Assembly (NCBI GenBank): GCA_035649635.1
Contig: DASRJE010000157.1
Span: forward strand, 17,590 to 81,589
Direction: 5' to 3'
Length of the DNA stretch: 64,000 nt
DNA from: Gp6-AA40 sp035649635
Lineage (GTDB): Bacteria > Acidobacteriota > Vicinamibacteria > Vicinamibacterales > UBA2999
In this document: positions 8,774 through 17,707 of the stretch, piece by piece
Position numbering within the stretch: the first letter of the stretch is position 1
Layout: the number at the start of each line of letters is the position of its first letter
The notes under the pieces: generated by a model
Database searches by the model: none
Told to the model about the DNA's origin: nothing
What the model saw: the letters and a program-made list of their open reading frames with translations, nothing else
Program-made: the position numbers and the translations under genes

Positions 8774-10180
8774 TTGCGCTTACTAAAATCGGTGTGCCGT
8801 CGCAGCCCTATGGTCTGCGACGACGATCTGCCGGTCATCTTGACGTTCATCGCCGTGGCAGCCCTGGCCTGCCTGATTCCACCGCAGGCCGACACATTCT
8901 TTCACCTCCGGACCGGTCAGAGCATCTGGCAGTCCGGAGCGATTCCGACGACCGAGCTCTTTTCGCACACATTCCAAGGGCACGAATGGTTGAACCATGA
9001 GTGGCTCAGCCAGCTGTTGTTCTACGGCCTTCATGCCCTTGGAGGGCCGTTCCTGCTTGCGTTAGTGAGCGGTGCCTGCGTTTTCATCGCGGTGATGGTT
9101 TCATGGCAGCTGACCCGCGGTGCGTCCGAAATCCGCCTAATGCTCCTTTTCTCAATCTTCATCGTGACCGCTCCGGCGTGGGCCGTTCGACCGCAGGCAC
9201 TGAGCCTCGCGCTGTTGATGCTGGCGATGACGCTGGTGATCCGAGAGAAGCTCCAGTGGCTGCCGATACTGATGGTGGTCTGGGCAAACGCGCACGGTGT
9301 GGTTCTCCTCGGAGTTGTCATCGCCTGCGTAAATGCGCTGGAAGCGCTGATCTGGTCGCGGCGCAACTTTCGACGTGCGCTCGTCGTCGCTGTGTTGTGC
9401 GTAGCAGCGCCGACGGTGACTCCACTCGGATGGCAGTACTGGACGCGCGTGGCACAGACGGTCAGCGAAGCACGCGTGCTCGGATTTCAGGAGTACCGGT
9501 CGGCATTTGCCGATGCATCAGGGTTTCCGTTCCTGCTGCTGTTGGCAGTGCTCGTCAGCGTGGTGATCATGTACGCCCGCAGGGTCGCCGAGTGGGATCG
9601 TTCCGCCCGTTTGCTCGTCCTCACGAGCCTGGTAATCGGCGCTGCAGCGATTGTTTCGATTCGCAACGCACCGTGGTTCGCGTTAGTGGCAGCGCCCGCG
9701 ATTTCGCGTCTCGTCCAAGTTTCGAGCGTGCGCAAAACACGTCCGCTGCGGCGGCCGGGGTATGTCGTCCTGGCAATCGCGGTGACGAGCGCATTTGCAG
9801 TGGTTGCGTTCCTGTGGCGTGATGGGGGAGCCCGCATCGGGTGGCGGCCGATCTCGCAACCAGCACTGAGCGCCGTTCGGAACTGTACTGGGCCGATCTA
9901 TAACGAATTGGCACTTGGCGGGACGTTGATCTGGTTCGTTCCCGAGAAGAGAGTATTCGTGGACGGCCGTGTGGAAGCGTATCCGCAGCAATTTCTTCTT
10001 CGCGTTCGGGACGCAGACCTTTCAGGGCAATACCAGGAACTGTTTGAGAAGTATGAAATTCGATGCGCCGTTACCGGCACGGACTCGATCCTGGCACGTG
10101 CACTTCAAGCGGATCCCGCCATCACCCTGCAATTCCACGACGATCGCTGGTCGGTCTTCCTGACATCCCAGATACGCTGA
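8774..10180 (+). CDS. Polytopic membrane protein of unknown function (glycosyltransferase-39-like topology)
   Basis: About eleven hydrophobic segments are followed by a C-terminal soluble part of about 110 residues. An early loop reads D-T-F-F-H-L-R-T-G-Q-S-I-W and then H-E-W-L-N-H-E-W-L-S-Q. It resembles a widespread acidobacterial/deltaproteobacterial membrane family with a D-x-W-W-H-L-R-x-G loop that I cannot name precisely. The loop acid/His pattern is compatible with a GT-C fold. The start is uncertain: TTG at 8774 leaves a basic N-terminus, and ATG at 8810 is the alternative. Neither has a good ribosome binding site. It follows the Dpm1-like gene by 15 bases, so a shared transcript is likely. 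Confidence 0.65.
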   Translation: MRLLKSVCRRSPMVCDDDLPVILTFIAVAALACLIPPQADTFFHLRTGQSIWQSGAIPTTELFSHTFQGHEWLNHEWLSQLLFYGLHALGGPFLLALVSGACVFIAVMVSWQLTRGASEIRLMLLFSIFIVTAPAWAVRPQALSLALLMLAMTLVIREKLQWLPILMVVWANAHGVVLLGVVIACVNALEALIWSRRNFRRALVVAVLCVAAPTVTPLGWQYWTRVAQTVSEARVLGFQEYRSAFADASGFPFLLLLAVLVSVVIMYARRVAEWDRSARLLVLTSLVIGAAAIVSIRNAPWFALVAAPAISRLVQVSSVRKTRPLRRPGYVVLAIAVTSAFAVVAFLWRDGGARIGWRPISQPALSAVRNCTGPIYNELALGGTLIWFVPEKRVFVDGRVEAYPQQFLLRVRDADLSGQYQELFEKYEIRCAVTGTDSILARALQADPAITLQFHDDRWSVFLTSQIR

Positions 10181-10303
10181 CCCGCCAGGCATTGCTCGAA
10201 CCGTCTCTCGAGGTGCGGCTATACGGGAAGCGGTCATGGGTGGGGTGGCTTTCTCAACGTCGCGCGCTTCGAAGGGTACGGAAGAGCCGTAAAGCGGTAG
10301 ACG

Positions 10304-10651
10304 CTACTTAAGCGTGGCGCCCGCGATGATCCTCCAGCGGCCATCCTGTTTGAGCCAGACTCGCATGAACTTGAGCGTGCCTTTGAACTGAGGGCCCTCG
10401 TAGTGGCCTACGCACGTAAGCACGACGGCGTTCCCGTGCTCGACGAACGTGTCATATCGCATCTCGACCGTCGTGAACTTCTGCCCTTCGCCCGACCCGG
10501 GGCGATGCGCCTCGACGACTCTGGTCTTGAGCTGGTGTCCGTCCAGCACCACATCGTCAGCGAGGTACTCCTGGAAGTAGCCCGGGTCCGGGCCAAGCTC
10601 TGCTTGGCGTAATCGCTCTTCCAGGTGCATGATCTCTTCGCGCGTGCTCAT
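10304..10651 (-). CDS. SnoaL/DUF4440-type NTF2-like protein
   Basis: A small (115 residue) cytoplasmic protein of the NTF2-like superfamily. It has an N-terminal helix with E-x-x-L-R-Q-A-E-L, then Y-L-A-D-D-V-V-L-D-G and a C-terminal K-F-M-R-V-W-L-K-Q-D-G-R-W-R-I-I-A-G strand pair typical of DUF4440 proteins. I start it at the ATG whose first base is 10651; a longer frame upstream would overlap the divergent hydrolase gene and lacks conservation. Function is unknown. Such proteins may be enzymes or ligand-binding scaffolds. It is divergent from the gene at 10688, with only 36 bases between the start codons. Confidence 0.8.
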   Translation of the reverse strand: MSTREEIMHLEERLRQAELGPDPGYFQEYLADDVVLDGHQLKTRVVEAHRPGSGEGQKFTTVEMRYDTFVEHGNAVVLTCVGHYEGPQFKGTLKFMRVWLKQDGRWRIIAGATLK

Positions 10652-10687
10652 GGGACACCGCCCCTGTCCACGATTGTAGGAGAGGTT

Positions 10688-11512
10688 ATGCGACGACTGC
10701 TCTGGACCGTTGTGATCGGACTCAGCCTTGCGGCACCACTCTCGGCCGCGTCGGTAGATGGCCTGTCGATCCACTCATCAACCACGGGAACCGGCACGGC
10801 GACAGTGATCTTCATCCATGGCTGGACATGCGACTCTTCGTCATGGGTGTCTCAGGTACCAGCGTTCGCAAAGAAGTACCGGGTGGTGACGCTTGATCTG
10901 CCGGGACATGGCCGGAGCGCCTCACCAAAGGATGGAAAGCTCTCGATGGATCTGTTCGCGCGGGCAGTGGAGGCCGTGCGGGCCGAGGCGAAGGCCGACA
11001 GGGTCGTGCTGGTCGGGCACAGCATGGGCGCACCAGTCATCCGCCAGTACGCGCGGATGTATCCGCAGCATGTGGCCGGTCTTGTCGCTGTCGATGGTCC
11101 TCTCGATCTTCGTGGGTTTCCGCCACCAGAGTTCAAGCAGCCGCCGCCGATGGTCGGAGCGGAAGGCCTCAAAGCGCGCGATAAGATGATTCGCGGCATG
11201 TTCATCCCGGAGACGGCGCCGGCGCTCCAGGAGCACGTTCTCAAGATGATGCTCGGCACCTCCGAAGCCACGGCCAACGGCGCCATGGCCGCCGTCTTCG
11301 ATCCAACACTCTCGAAGACCGACATCATCAAGGCGCCGGCGCTGGCCGTTTATGCCGGCACTGCGAAGCCACCGGATCCGAAGATCGTGAAAGAAGTGCT
11401 GCCTAACTACGAGGGGACGCAGGTGCCCGGCACTGGTCACTTCCTGATGATGGAAAAACCGGACGAGTTCAACAGAGCGTTGTCGGGTTTCCTGGACAAG
11501 ATCAAATACTGA
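10688..11512 (+). CDS. Secreted alpha/beta hydrolase
   Basis: The start is ATG at 10688 with a strong AGGAGAGG ribosome binding site just upstream. Residues 1-20 form a Sec signal peptide ending A-L/S-A-A. The fold shows an H-G-W-T oxyanion segment, a nucleophile elbow G-H-S-M-G in V-L-V-G-H-S-M-G-A-P-V, and a C-terminal G-T-G-H-F-L-M-M-E-K-P with the catalytic His. The acid is probably in the preceding strand. It is a periplasmic or secreted esterase or lactonase-like hydrolase of unknown substrate. It probably shares a transcript with the gamma-glutamyltransferase 18 bases downstream. Confidence 0.88.
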   Translation: MRRLLWTVVIGLSLAAPLSAASVDGLSIHSSTTGTGTATVIFIHGWTCDSSSWVSQVPAFAKKYRVVTLDLPGHGRSASPKDGKLSMDLFARAVEAVRAEAKADRVVLVGHSMGAPVIRQYARMYPQHVAGLVAVDGPLDLRGFPPPEFKQPPPMVGAEGLKARDKMIRGMFIPETAPALQEHVLKMMLGTSEATANGAMAAVFDPTLSKTDIIKAPALAVYAGTAKPPDPKIVKEVLPNYEGTQVPGTGHFLMMEKPDEFNRALSGFLDKIKY

Positions 11513-11530
11513 TCGCAGACGGATCGAAAA

Positions 11531-13390
11531 ATGTCTCGTCACATCTCGCTGAGCGTCGCGCTGTTCCTGGGTGTCGTGTTGTGGCCTTTAGTGCCTGGGG
11601 CACAGTCACCGGTCCAGTCGTGTGACGCTGCGCCAAGGCCGTCATGGTGCAGCGCGGTTGCGGGCGATCGCGCCGAAGGTTGGCTGGCGCAGCGCCGCTC
11701 GGAGGTGATGGCGCGCAACGCGATGGTTGCGAGCAGCCAGCCGCTTGCGGTGGAGGCCGGACTCGACGTGCTCCGGCGTGGTGGCAACGCGATCGATGCG
11801 GCAGTGACGACGGCCGCGGTGCTGAGTGTCGTGGAACCGATGAACGTCGGACCGGGCGGCGACCTCTTTGCAATCGTCTACATCGCGGCCGAGAACAAGC
11901 TGTACGCACTCGATGCCAGCGGGAAGGCGCCCAGCGGGCAGACGCTCGCGCACATGAACGCGGCCGGCTATACGTGGAACTCCATGGATTGGGGACCAGG
12001 GTCCGGCATGCCGTCGCGAGGAATCCTCACAGTCACCGTGCCGGGATCCGTCTGGGGTTGGGAAGAGGTCCTGCGCCGCTTTGGAACCATGACGTTCAAG
12101 GAGACGCTGCAGCCTGCCATCGACTACGCTGAGCAAGGGTTCCCGATTTCAGAGCGCATCGCATCTGATTGGGTTCTGCCGCGCGCCGTGTCGAGGAATG
12201 CAAGCGATCCACGTGGATGTTGTGCCGTGATCGATCAGGATTCCGTCGCCACGTGGTACATCGATGGGCGGCCACCATACGCGAGCAGAATTCATCGAAA
12301 TCCCAACCTCGCGAAATTGTTTCGCATCCTCCAGGCGCGCGGCCGCGCCGGATTCTACGAGGGTGAGGTCGCGGCGGCGATCGTCAGCAAATCGAAGTCG
12401 TTGGGCGGCACGATGACGATGAACGATCTCGCCACGTATTCCGGCGAGTGGGTCGACGTGGCGAGAACGAATTATCACGGCTACGACGTCTCGACATTGC
12501 CGCCGCCAGCGCAGACGTGGGCGACCGATGAAATGCTGAACATCCTGGAAAGCTGTGTGCCGGTGTGGGCGCCAGGGCAAACGCTGGCGACACTCGGGCC
12601 GGCCAGTCCGAGGTATTGGCACTTCGTCGTCGAAGCGAAGAAGCTCGCGTATCGCGATGTTTTTGCGTACAACGGCGATCCGAAGTTCTCGACAATACCG
12701 CTCGAGCGGCTGTTATCGAAGGCCTACGCTGCATCGCTGTGCCGCCAGATCAATCCCGAACGCGCGTCACGCACGGGACCGCCCGGCCGTGCCGACAGCG
12801 GCGGCGATACCATCGTTCTCTCCACGGCAGACCGTTCGGGAAACATGGTTGCGTGGGTCAACAGTCTGTATTCGAGTTTCGGATCGGGCCTGACCGTGCC
12901 CGGCTATGCCATCACGCTGCACAACCGCGGCGCGCTGTTCACGCTCGACGCGAAAAGCCCGAACGTGATCGCCCCCGGAAAGCGGCCATTCAACACGCTC
13001 TCGGCCGGCTTTGTGATGCAGAACAATCGTCCGCTCATGACCGTGACGCTGATGGGCGGGGACATGCAAGCGCAGGGGATCGGCCAGGTGCTCGTCAACG
13101 TGCTCGACCTCGGGGCCAACGTCCAGGCCGCGACCGACATGGCGCGCTTCCGACATGGGCAGGTCTCCAATGTCTTGAGCCTAGAATCTCCTCTCTTCAA
13201 CCTCGTGGGCGCCCGCCTCAAGGCCATGGGGCACGACGTTCGATCGGTTGATGGGGGCATCATGGGCGGATACCAGGCCATCATGTTCACTCCGGATCCG
13301 ACGGCGGCTGGCGGGTCGAATGGATCGCTCGCCGGCTTTTATCGTGCCGGATCCGATCACCGCAAAGACGGTCACGCGGCCGGATTCTGA
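11531..13390 (+). CDS. Gamma-glutamyltransferase family protein, secreted
   Basis: The full-length proenzyme is about 619 residues with an N-terminal signal peptide. The family region M-V-A-S-S-Q-P-L-A-V-E-A-G-L-D-V-L-R-R-G-G-N-A-I-D-A-A is at about 60-90. The catalytic Thr that becomes the N-terminus of the small subunit falls at about residue 427, in the segment G-G-D-T-I-V-L. This is the position of Thr391 of the E. coli enzyme, counted back from the conserved G-N. It probably hydrolyses glutathione-like gamma-glutamyl bonds in the periplasm, or acts as an acylase-like relative. The stop overlaps the next start (TGATG), so DUF5996 is coupled to it. Confidence 0.9.
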   Translation: MSRHISLSVALFLGVVLWPLVPGAQSPVQSCDAAPRPSWCSAVAGDRAEGWLAQRRSEVMARNAMVASSQPLAVEAGLDVLRRGGNAIDAAVTTAAVLSVVEPMNVGPGGDLFAIVYIAAENKLYALDASGKAPSGQTLAHMNAAGYTWNSMDWGPGSGMPSRGILTVTVPGSVWGWEEVLRRFGTMTFKETLQPAIDYAEQGFPISERIASDWVLPRAVSRNASDPRGCCAVIDQDSVATWYIDGRPPYASRIHRNPNLAKLFRILQARGRAGFYEGEVAAAIVSKSKSLGGTMTMNDLATYSGEWVDVARTNYHGYDVSTLPPPAQTWATDEMLNILESCVPVWAPGQTLATLGPASPRYWHFVVEAKKLAYRDVFAYNGDPKFSTIPLERLLSKAYAASLCRQINPERASRTGPPGRADSGGDTIVLSTADRSGNMVAWVNSLYSSFGSGLTVPGYAITLHNRGALFTLDAKSPNVIAPGKRPFNTLSAGFVMQNNRPLMTVTLMGGDMQAQGIGQVLVNVLDLGANVQAATDMARFRHGQVSNVLSLESPLFNLVGARLKAMGHDVRSVDGGIMGGYQAIMFTPDPTAAGGSNGSLAGFYRAGSDHRKDGHAAGF

Positions 13391-14325
13391 TGTCTTCCCA
13401 AGCGGATTACTGGCCCGACCTTCCACTCGCCGCATGGCGAGACACATTCTCGACGCTGCACCTGTGGACGCAGATCGTCGGGAAGGTCCGCCTCGTGCGG
13501 TCGCCGTGGCTCAATCATTCCTGGCACAGCACGCTCTATGTCACCGCGCGAGGACTGACGACGTCGCCCATTCCGTACGAGGAGCGGACATTCGAGTTGG
13601 AGTTCGACTTCACGCAGCATCGACTCGACATCCGGTCGAACGACGGCCGGCATGACGAGATCGCGCTCCGTCCTCAGAGTGTCGCGGCCTTTTACCGGCT
13701 GTTGATGGAGGCTCTGCGACGGCTTGATTTCGATGTCCGGATCACGAGAAAGCCGTCGGAGGTGGTCGACCCGATTCCGTTTGCCAAAGACGAAGTGCAT
13801 CGATCGTACGACGCCGAATACGCGCACCGATTCTGGCTGGCCCTTGTCCAGATCGATCGTGTCTTCAAGATCTTTCGAGCACGGTTCATTGGCAAGGCGA
13901 GCCCCGTTCACTACTTCTGGGGTGCCGGCGATCTGGCGGTCACGCGCTTCTCGGGTCGCAGAGCCCCGGAGCATCCCGGTGGCATTCCCAATCTTCCGGA
14001 CTGGGTAACGCGCGAAGCATACTCGCACGAAGTCAGCAGCTGCGGGTTTTGGCCGGGCGGCGGGGCGATCGACTACGCGGCGTTCTATTCCTACGCCTAT
14101 CCGGCGCCGGCGGGCTTCGCCGAGGCAGGCATCGGGCCAGAGGGCGCGTTCTACAGCAAGGACTACGGCGAGTTCATCCTGCCGTACGATCGCGTGGCGC
14201 GGGCGGCGTCGCCGGATGAGACGCTGCTGGAATTTCTTCAGTCGACGTATGAAGCCGCGGCAACCTTGGGCGCTTGGAACCGCGCCGACCTCGAGGGCAA
14301 TTTCTCCGCAGGCGGTAGACAGTAA
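13390..14325 (+). CDS. DUF5996 family protein
   Basis: A cytoplasmic protein of 311 residues that opens Y-W-P-D-L-P-L-A-A-W-R-D-T and then T-L-H-L-W-T-Q-I-V-G-K-x-R-L. These are hallmarks of the DUF5996 family. Further family-like stretches are N-H-S-W-H and a G-A-F-Y-S-K-D-Y-G-E-F-I-L-P-Y near the end. The biochemical function of this family is unknown to me. It is translationally coupled to the gamma-glutamyltransferase (TGATG) and followed after 9 bases by the gene at 14335. This argues for one transcript 10688-14796. Confidence 0.85.
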   Translation: MSSQADYWPDLPLAAWRDTFSTLHLWTQIVGKVRLVRSPWLNHSWHSTLYVTARGLTTSPIPYEERTFELEFDFTQHRLDIRSNDGRHDEIALRPQSVAAFYRLLMEALRRLDFDVRITRKPSEVVDPIPFAKDEVHRSYDAEYAHRFWLALVQIDRVFKIFRARFIGKASPVHYFWGAGDLAVTRFSGRRAPEHPGGIPNLPDWVTREAYSHEVSSCGFWPGGGAIDYAAFYSYAYPAPAGFAEAGIGPEGAFYSKDYGEFILPYDRVARAASPDETLLEFLQSTYEAAATLGAWNRADLEGNFSAGGRQ

Positions 14326-14334
14326 GCAGACACC

Positions 14335-14796
14335 ATGAACACGTTCGCGAAACTCAACCTGAAGGACCAGAAGGACATCGTGATCGAGAACGCTCCGGCC
14401 AGCTTCGAGCCAGAGATCTCATCCCTCAAAGGTGTGACGGTGCGGCGCTCGATGTCTGACGCGAAGCTGGTCGACTTCTTTCTGATCTTCGCCACGAAGC
14501 AGAAGGAAGTCGATTCGCTTGCAAAGACAGTCGGCCGCAAGTCGGCGGGCGATGCGATCGTCTGGATTGCCTATCCGAAGAAGAGCTCGAAGAAGTACAC
14601 CTGCGAGTTCAATCGCGATAGTGGATGGCCCTCGATGGGTGAAGCCGGTTTCGAACCGGTCCGCATGGTGGCAATCGATGAAGACTGGTCGGCCATACGC
14701 TTCCGTCGCGCCGAGTTCATCAAGAACATGACACGGCCGGAAGAGTGGCGGTTCTCCGATCACGCCAAAGCAAAGGCCACGAAGGCTAAAAGATAA
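14335..14796 (+). CDS. DUF3052-like small protein
   Basis: A 153-residue soluble protein. It begins with a K-L-N-L-K-D-Q-K-D-I-V-I-E-N-A-P segment, then a V-D-F-F-L-I-F-A-T strand and I-V-W-I-A-Y-P-K-K-S-S-K-K-Y. This layout is close to DUF3052 proteins (K-L-G-x-K-x-G x-V x-x-N-A-P, then D-x-x-L-x-F, then W-V-x-Y-P-K). The C-terminus is Lys/Ala-rich. Function is unknown. The last 11 bases overlap the convergent gene at 14786-16210. Confidence 0.7.
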   Translation: MNTFAKLNLKDQKDIVIENAPASFEPEISSLKGVTVRRSMSDAKLVDFFLIFATKQKEVDSLAKTVGRKSAGDAIVWIAYPKKSSKKYTCEFNRDSGWPSMGEAGFEPVRMVAIDEDWSAIRFRRAEFIKNMTRPEEWRFSDHAKAKATKAKR

Positions 14797-16210
14797 CGGC
14801 CGCTGCGTCGGCTAAGACGACGCTGCGATAGACCGGAAGGAACCATCCCTGCTTCGTGGCCTCGTCCAGGCTTTTCTCGACGCGGCGCACGTAGTCCTTC
14901 TTGTCCTTGTAGAGTTTTTTCAGGTCGGCCTGCGAGAACGCCGTCTCGTATCCAGCCAGGCCGCAGAGTTGGTTCTGCGCCGCTTCGCCGCGGACGGCGA
15001 CGAATGGGTGCGCGTTCTGAATCGGCGGCACGGCACCCTCGTTGCGGACGCCATACTTCTTGACTGGCACGTCGACGTAGACGTTCCTGATGCCGCCACG
15101 GGCGTTGCCATGCTCGTCGAGGGACATCAGCGATCCATCGTTGGCCACATTGCGGTCGACGAGGATGCGGTTCGCCCTGGGTGGCGCCGTGCCCTTGTCG
15201 ACCCACTGCCAGAGGTGATTGAGGGCCACTGACATATAGGCCGCGAGCGGGAATCGGCTGATGGGTAGCTTGCAGGGATTGGGGTAGTAGGCCGCCGCGT
15301 CACGCGAATCGATATGCGCCATGCCCGGGAACTCGTAGACGCGGAATTGATCGCCCGGCTCATCCCCGTCCTGACGCGCGGTGGCAGTCCCGCTCATGAC
15401 CTCCGTCATCGTGGGAACCTGGATCATCGGGACGTCGATCTGCCGAATCGTGGCGCCGGTGCTCGTCGGCAGGAAGCCGTCGTAGATCGGCTTCATGTCG
15501 GGAAGGCGCAGGACCATGTGGGCGGGGAGGTAGTTGATGAGAGCCGCGGCCGATGCGGACGTGCCCGCGAGGACCATCTTGCGCACGGGAAGACTCGCCA
15601 GCGGATTTCCCTGCTGCTTGGATTTCATCAGCGCGCCCACCTGCGCCAGGATCTCGGGAGCCTGTCCTTGCCCGACGCGGAGGCTCTTATAGCGCTCGCC
15701 GTTGAACTCGGCGAACGGCACGCTCGTGCTCGTGAGGATGTCGAGACCGATGTGGCCCGTCGCCATCGAGTAGGCGTGCGTGAAATGGAACATCCACGCG
15801 TTGCCGCTCGGATGCATCGACTCGGCCAGCACGAGCCCGCTGAACTTCGCCGCGTCGGCCGGCCTCCGCACGACCATACGCGTCGTGTAGGGCTGGCCGT
15901 TTGCGGTTCCCGAGACAAAGTACTCATGCGCCTCGTACTTGAAGTGCGCCATGTCGTCGCCCGGCTTCAGTTCCATCAGCGATTCGAAGATCGGACCCGG
16001 CCCGGTGATCTCCGCCGAGATCGTTGGGAGCGGTGTTGCCACGGGGGTTGCGGGCAAATTGATCTCGGGGCCGGCGCCGCCGCCACGGCGACCTTGCCCG
16101 CCTTGACCCGCCTGAGCGCCGCGCCCCTCGCGAGTGGGGATGGCCGTCTGCGCCGCGAGGGTCGAAACACTCACGACGGCGACCAGCAGAACGACAACGC
16201 TTCGTAGCAT
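14786..16210 (-). CDS. Secreted alpha/beta hydrolase domain protein (Abhydrolase_10-like)
   Basis: A 474-residue protein with an N-terminal signal peptide ending A-A-Q. A Gly/Arg-rich linker (G-G-Q-G-R-R-G-G-G) follows, then a large hydrolase domain. The putative nucleophile elbow is A-G-T-S-A-S-A, in the place of G-x-S-x-G. A later E-F-P-G-M-A-H-I-D-S-R-D carries a candidate catalytic His. The architecture matches the alpha/beta hydrolase domain family abundant in Acidobacteria, whose substrates are mostly unknown. It is convergent with, and slightly overlaps, the gene at 14335. Confidence 0.8.
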   Translation of the reverse strand: MLRSVVVLLVAVVSVSTLAAQTAIPTREGRGAQAGQGGQGRRGGGAGPEINLPATPVATPLPTISAEITGPGPIFESLMELKPGDDMAHFKYEAHEYFVSGTANGQPYTTRMVVRRPADAAKFSGLVLAESMHPSGNAWMFHFTHAYSMATGHIGLDILTSTSVPFAEFNGERYKSLRVGQGQAPEILAQVGALMKSKQQGNPLASLPVRKMVLAGTSASAAALINYLPAHMVLRLPDMKPIYDGFLPTSTGATIRQIDVPMIQVPTMTEVMSGTATARQDGDEPGDQFRVYEFPGMAHIDSRDAAAYYPNPCKLPISRFPLAAYMSVALNHLWQWVDKGTAPPRANRILVDRNVANDGSLMSLDEHGNARGGIRNVYVDVPVKKYGVRNEGAVPPIQNAHPFVAVRGEAAQNQLCGLAGYETAFSQADLKKLYKDKKDYVRRVEKSLDEATKQGWFLPVYRSVVLADAAAVIF

Positions 16211-16244
16211 GTCTTTACACCTTCAGTACCGAATACCTTTGCCC

Positions 16245-17645
16245 TTACTTTTGACCTTTGACCTTTGATTTTTGACCTTGCTTGTGCTGCTCCCAAGCCT
16301 CAAGCCGTCTCTTGATCTCTTTCTCAAAACCCCTGTCCGTGGGCCGATAGTACGTCTTATCAGCCAATGACGGCGGTAAGCATTCCATCCCGGTCACGGC
16401 GTCGGGATCATCGTGCGCGTACTGATACCCCTTGCCGTACTCCAGCTGTTTCATGAGCCTGGTCGGCGCGTTGCGCAGATGCAAAGGCACCGGCTCGGCG
16501 GCCTCCGTGTGCGCGTCAGCGGCGGCTGCATTGTACGCAGTGTAGACCGCGTTGCTCTTCGGAGCGGTTGCGAGGTAGATGGCCGCCTGCGCCAGCGCCG
16601 TGTTGCCTTCGGGCATGCCGATGAAATGCGCCGCGTCTTTGGCAGCCACGGCAACCGTTAGCGCGTGGGGGTCGGCATTGCCGACGTCTTCAGAGGCGAA
16701 TCGGATGAGACGACGAGCGATGTACAGCGGATCTTCTCCCGCCTCGAGCATGCGCGCGACCCAATAAACGGCGGCATCCGGATCGCTGTTCCGCATCGAC
16801 TTGTGGAGCGCCGAGATCAGGTTGTAGTGCTCCTCACCACCTTTGTCGTAGAGCAGCGCCCGGCGCTGAATGGACTGCTCCAACTGCGGCAAGTCGAGCT
16901 GTCGTACGCACGTCCCGGGATCCATCGGCGCCGAAGCGGCGGCGAATTCCAGCAGGTTGAGCGCCGCTCGCGCATCGCCGTTCGCGAAGCGCGCGATCGC
17001 CCCGATCGCCTCACCGGAGATGTTGATGTCCATAGCGCCCAGTCCACGTTCGCGATCGGCGAGCGCGCGGCGCAGGATCTGTTCGACAGCCTCCATCGTC
17101 AGCGGCTGGAGGACGAACACCTTGGAGCGAGAGAGCAGCGCCGCGTTTATCTCGAACGACGGATTCTCCGTCGTCGCGCCGATCAACACGATGTCGCCCG
17201 CTTCCACGCGCGGAAGGAACGCATCCTGCTGCGCTTTGTTGAACCGGTGAATCTCGTCGACGAAGACGATCGTGCGACGACCGGCGCGGCGCCGTCGATC
17301 CTGTGCCGCCGCCATCACTTCTTTAATTTCCTTGATACCTGAGAGCACCGCGCTGAATGGAACGAAGTGCGCCTCAGTCAATTCGGCGATGATGCGGGCG
17401 AGCGTCGTCTTGCCGGTGCCCGGAGGTCCCCACAGGATGATGGACTGCAGCAGGTCGCGCTCGATCGCCTCGCGCAGCGGCTTGCCGGGACCGAGGATCT
17501 CATCCTGGCCGACGATTTCGTCGAGCGTTCGTGGGCGGATGCGCTCGGCTAACGGCGTCCCGGCCGCGGGGTCCGGCGCGCGCAACGCACGTGTTGCTCG
17601 CTCGTCGTCTTCGTCTGCGAACAGCGATCCTTCGAATTCACTCAA
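16245..17645 (-). CDS. rarA: Replication-associated recombination protein A (RarA/MgsA AAA+ ATPase)
   Basis: A clamp-loader-like AAA+ ATPase that acts at stalled replication forks. Visible marks are P-L-A-E-R-I-R-P-R-T-L-D-E-I-V-G-Q, Walker A G-P-P-G-T-G-K-T, Walker B F-V-D-E-I-H-R-F-N and sensor-1 G-A-T-T-E-N-P-S-F. The C-terminal MgsA domain has S-D-P-D-A-A-V-Y-W-V-A-R-M-L-E-A-G-E-D-P. I favour the TTG start at 17645 because GGAG lies 8 bases upstream of it; the GTG at 17675 is an alternative. The last residues (Q-K-S-K-V-K-G-Q-K) are encoded by a heptad microrepeat, not by a conserved end. Confidence 0.95.
   Translation of the reverse strand: MSEFEGSLFADEDDERATRALRAPDPAAGTPLAERIRPRTLDEIVGQDEILGPGKPLREAIERDLLQSIILWGPPGTGKTTLARIIAELTEAHFVPFSAVLSGIKEIKEVMAAAQDRRRRAGRRTIVFVDEIHRFNKAQQDAFLPRVEAGDIVLIGATTENPSFEINAALLSRSKVFVLQPLTMEAVEQILRRALADRERGLGAMDINISGEAIGAIARFANGDARAALNLLEFAAASAPMDPGTCVRQLDLPQLEQSIQRRALLYDKGGEEHYNLISALHKSMRNSDPDAAVYWVARMLEAGEDPLYIARRLIRFASEDVGNADPHALTVAVAAKDAAHFIGMPEGNTALAQAAIYLATAPKSNAVYTAYNAAAADAHTEAAEPVPLHLRNAPTRLMKQLEYGKGYQYAHDDPDAVTGMECLPPSLADKTYYRPTDRGFEKEIKRRLEAWEQHKQGQKSKVKGQK
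16246..16280. repeat. TTTGACC-type heptad microrepeat
   Basis: Four or five degenerate copies of TTTGACC/TTTTGAC/TTTGATT run through the 3' end and stop codon of rarA. A second tract with the same heptad phase lies at 33587-33616. Short tandem tracts of this type can expand by slippage. Confidence 0.7.
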
Positions 17646-17674
17646 CTGCCAATCTCCAATTCCGAGCTCCAACA

Positions 17675-17699
17675 CGCACGCTCAAGCGTGCGCTCTACG
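17675..17699. repeat. REP-like palindrome, CTCTACG-flanked family, copy A
   Basis: Arms CGCACGCT (17675-17682) and AGCGTGCG (17685-17692) with a 2-base loop, followed by CTCTACG. It belongs with the three copies at 55118-55226, which share the GCTnnAGC core and the CGTAGAGC flank. It lies between rarA and the trmH-type gene. Confidence 0.65.
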
Positions 17700-17707
17700 A
17701 GCGGCGC

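Noticed and set aside
15314..16207. A 297-residue open frame opposite the secreted hydrolase
   Set aside because: Composition is typical of an antisense shadow of a GC-rich gene (Arg, His, Gly, Asp rich); no signal or motif.
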